Below are positions 61,086 through 64,000 of a stretch of 64,000 nt of DNA, in pieces. The notes beneath the pieces are model-generated. The model made no database searches, was not told the origin of the DNA, and saw nothing but the letters and a program-made list of their open reading frames with translations. This stretch comes from Inga oerstediana (Eukaryota > Streptophyta > Magnoliopsida > Fabales > Fabaceae). A program made the translations under genes and the position numbers. The stretch spans positions 20,748,554-20,812,553 of the forward strand of contig OY723402.1 in assembly GCA_963210345.1 (NCBI GenBank), in the 5' to 3' direction. Position 1 is the first letter of the stretch. Every line of letters starts with the position of its first letter.

Positions 61086-61640
61086 TTTTTTTTTTTTTTT
61101 TTTTATACAAAAGGAAAGAGGGGACTCCCTCCACCGACACCCAACATCTCATGCATAGCAATCAATCAACCGCCCAAAAGGAGTCGAAACATGGTGAAAC
61201 CCTGGCATTATACTTAGAGCTTCCTTTGCCAAGAAGTCAGCAACCTGATTCGCAAGACGAGGGATCTAAACTACTTCCATCCTCCATTTGGGTTCAACAA
61301 CGTCAGTACTTCCTGAATTACCATAGCAAGCTGATGATCCTCGTCACAGGGTTGGCGTATCAGCTCGCACACCTCCACTGCATCCGTTTCGACCAAGAGC
61401 AACCTAGCGCCATTCTCCCATCCCATCTTGAGACCAAGCAACAAGCCCCATAATTCTGCTGACAAACTACCCACTGGCTCAGGTGCACAAAACATAAATC
61501 CCGCCCGAAGCCTGCCCTTCTCATCTCTCAACACCCCGCCACTAGCCTCCACATTCCCCTAAAAGTAAGCTCCATCGACATTTAGCTTCCACCACCCTGG
61601 TGGAGGCGGTGTCCATGCTTCATGTCTATCATGGCTAGAC
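61086..61640 (-). pseudogene. LINE 3' end: RNase H domain remnant with poly(A)
   Basis: On the minus strand the product starts WWKLNVDGA and continues EASGGVLRDEKGR, SLSAELWGLLLGLKMGW and LLLVETDAVEVCELI. Its end, in another frame, is LANQVADFLAKEAL. These are the strand and acidic-residue motifs of the C-terminal RNase H of plant L1-type LINEs. There is a stop near 61562 and a frame break plus stop near 61270. The T run at 61086-61104 is the poly(A) tail. The upstream LINE (endonuclease, reverse transcriptase) is absent, so this is a 5'-truncated copy. No clear target duplication. Confidence 0.82.
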
Positions 61641-63690
61641 TTATTGGGTTAACAATAAACAAAATAATTAGAAGTCTCAGAGGTAAGAGTAGTGAAAGTG
61701 AGAGACTACTCTTGTATATTCAGGTCAACAAAATTGAGAATTCTTAAGTAATATTCGTTAAAAATATAAGCTTCAAACAAATAAATTATGTCACTCAAAA
61801 AGTTGGTTAAAGAAAATAAATACATTAGAAATATAACTTTTTTTTTTCCTAAAACACCTTTATTTATAGAAAGGGTGAGTGAGAGAGAATGAGTGAAAAA
61901 GGAAGGGAGAGACATATAACTAATTAGAAATAAAATTTAAAAAATGCATTAAATGATGAGACAAATCCAAATTGAAGTTTACAAGAAAAATATGGAACCC
62001 TTAAAAAAATGTGAAACTTATATTTTGAAATGGAGAGAGTGTACTCCAATTCCTTTTTTAATGATATGTTTCAGAAAAAAATATATTATTTATACATTCA
62101 TTTTGCAAATATTAATTTTCTATTTTCTTGCCAGCATTATTTTGCTCTATTAAATATTGCATCCAACGTGACTTAATTAATGAATTTTATGGAATGTTAT
62201 AATAATTTTTTTAAAAATATAAAAAAAAACTCAAGACTCTTAGATAATTTTAATATTTTTCCATAATTAATTAAAAAGGTCATATGAAAATATAACAAGA
62301 ACCATGGTTGTACTTGGTTAGAGATCCGAATAGACATATAGATCTATATTTTTCAGAAGGAAATACTGATATGGAAAAAAAAAAAAGACATTTAAGGACT
62401 TTTCAGGACATTATTAAATATAGTAAAAGATTCTAAAATTTTGAAATTTTGGAAAAAGATTATAGTCCTTGGTTAGAATTAAAACTTTTTATTTTTTTAA
62501 ATTACGTATACTCAGTATTTTGAGTACTCGTCTTCCATATTTACTTAATATTTATCTTTAGCATTTTTATTATTCAGTTTTATTTTTCGATTATCACCGT
62601 GATTATTTTATATGTGTTCAACACTCATTTTACATGTTCTCAATACTAAAAAGAATTAGAGATAATTGTTTAAAACATGAAAGATTAGTATTGAAAACAT
62701 TTAAAATGACTACTAAAAAATTGAAAAATTGAGTACTAAAAATGTTAAAGATGAGTGTTGAAAATATAAAAGATGAGTACGAGTGTTTTGACATGACTCA
62801 ACAACATTTTAATTTTTGTAAAGGACTATTCCTTTTATAAAATTTTAATTGTTGAAAGGACTATGGTCCTTTTATTATTATTATTACTACTTTTGTTTGT
62901 ATTCTACTATTATAGATACAATTACTTCTATCTGAACTTTTTGAGTTTTAAGGTACATGTTGAATGTTGCACTTTGTGAATTTTAGGAAACTAAATTTGT
63001 TTTGCAGGTTAAGACTTCACACTTCACGCCTCAAATGTCTATTCGCCCAGCACAATCAATGAATGCAAACAATATACAGTGTCAACAAAATGAAATCAAA
63101 CTAAAAAGGAAGATGCATCGATTAGTCAGAATAAAAATGTCAGTGGGATGCAAGGGCAAAGCCACCCCCTAGCACTGGAAAATATTACAAGTGCGGTATA
63201 GAAAAATTACAATTTTGCAGCCGTTAATGTTTGAACTTCCAGCGTTTGTATCGTGATTTTTTCATCTTGTGTGGACAATTATTATTTAGTGGAGGTAATT
63301 CTATTTTAGTCATGATCAGATGCTAAAAGTAAACACCTCTTCTAATTGGAATTCAAACTTTAATTTGTCACATTATGTAGGAGTAGCCACTTTTGTTAGA
63401 CCTAAACTCTGCCGACTATTTAACTCAAATTCTATTAATAAAAAGATTAAATCCACTTTACCTTTTTAACGGCACTAGATCCAAATTTTACCGAAAATTT
63501 TTTTTTCATAAAAATTCAATACCAAAAGTCATCTTGCATATATTAATTATCTATTTTATTGTGTGTCTGCCCCAATATTCCAGTCAGAAATTTCCATCAT
63601 TTAAGTCGACAATTTCTAACCGTTGTCTCCCACGCACATGTAACTTCATTTGGTATAGCGTTGTTTATTTTGTTAGGTGCTATTTTCCTT
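61641..63690. other. AT-rich noncoding DNA
   Basis: No supported gene. Short open frames at 61706-61915, 61953-62153 and 63393-63731 lack domains. 63558-63604 matches 60410-60460. Confidence 0.55.
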
Positions 63691-63859
63691 TCATTAAATC
63701 CAAACAACTCAAATTTCAATATGAAGGTTGAGATGAGGAGAGGAGGAGAAAAGAACCATAAGAGCATAGGAGAATATCCAAGTCCCCTATGCTTTTACCT
63801 TTCTCTTCCACTCATCATCTCAACTTTTAGATTGAAATTTGAGTGGTTTAGATTTAATA
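63691..63859. mobile_element. Fold-back MITE
   Basis: Arms of about 50 bp: left TAAATCCAAACAACTCAAAT.. and, inverted, right TAAATCTAAACCACTCAAAT... continuing through TTTCAATNTRAAGGTTGAGATGA-like sequence. Related single ends lie at 59304-59375 and 63945-64000, the latter running off the window. Confidence 0.65.
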
Positions 63860-64000
63860 TTTTATAGAAAATATTGTTTTAAATTTAGCAATTATTTAAT
63901 TAATTAATTTTTTAATAATTTGATATTTTGTTAATATTTTTATAAAATATTAAATTTAAACTGTTCAAATTTTAATATGAAGGTCCAGATGAGAGGAGGA

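Noticed and set aside
1..64000. CRISPR array, operon or bacterial-type system
   Set aside because: No regularly spaced direct repeats with unique spacers; introns, SINEs and plant kinases show a plant nuclear context.

Overview
This window looks like a gene-poor, transposon-rich stretch of a plant nuclear genome, probably a eudicot. It is AT-rich and dense in short and nested repeats. Its protein-coding relics are plant families: cysteine-rich receptor-like kinases (CRK), an LRR class XII receptor kinase, CACTA (En/Spm) TNP2 transposases, a subtilase fragment and a Ty3/gypsy gag. I could not name the species from the sequence.

Region by region. 1-5066 is noncoding, with a tRNA-derived SINE, a fold-back element and a stub of a CACTA terminus. 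5067-8215 is a CRK pseudogene that lacks its first exon. 8748-20838 is an unclassified repeat split by a complete 9.9-kb CACTA element (10343-20258). That element carries a TNP2 transposase with one internal stop, a second ten-exon gene for a Ulp1-like C48 peptidase whose reading frame is open throughout, and an antisense fragment of a subtilase gene. 21048-26777 holds a SINE, a solo-LTR-like block, a GC-ended hAT-like element and a Stowaway-like MITE. 28174-37289 is a second CRK copy with all eight exons but several frameshifts and stops; its introns are packed with repeats. 37832-40925 is a two-level nest: a SINE whose tail was hit by a 2.8-kb non-autonomous gag-only LTR element. 41487-46736 is a solo-LTR-like block between two copies of the unclassified repeat. 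46737-49779 is the 5' part of a second, truncated and mutated CACTA element. 52252-56541 is an LRR receptor kinase whose only visible lesion is a 956-bp hAT-type insertion with an exact 8-bp target duplication; exon lengths without the insert add up to an in-frame 1012-residue protein. 56802-58556 is an unusual, mostly open coding block ending in a Ty3/gypsy-like C-terminal tail and an LTR. The rest is AT-rich DNA with a LINE 3' end (61086-61640) and small inverted-repeat elements.

Together: all three receptor-kinase loci are broken here, two CRKs by accumulated small mutations and the LRR kinase by one apparently recent insertion. No gene in the window looks like an intact host gene. The only fully open multi-exon reading frame found is the transposon-borne C48 peptidase gene. 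Insertion order can be read at several places from target-site duplications.
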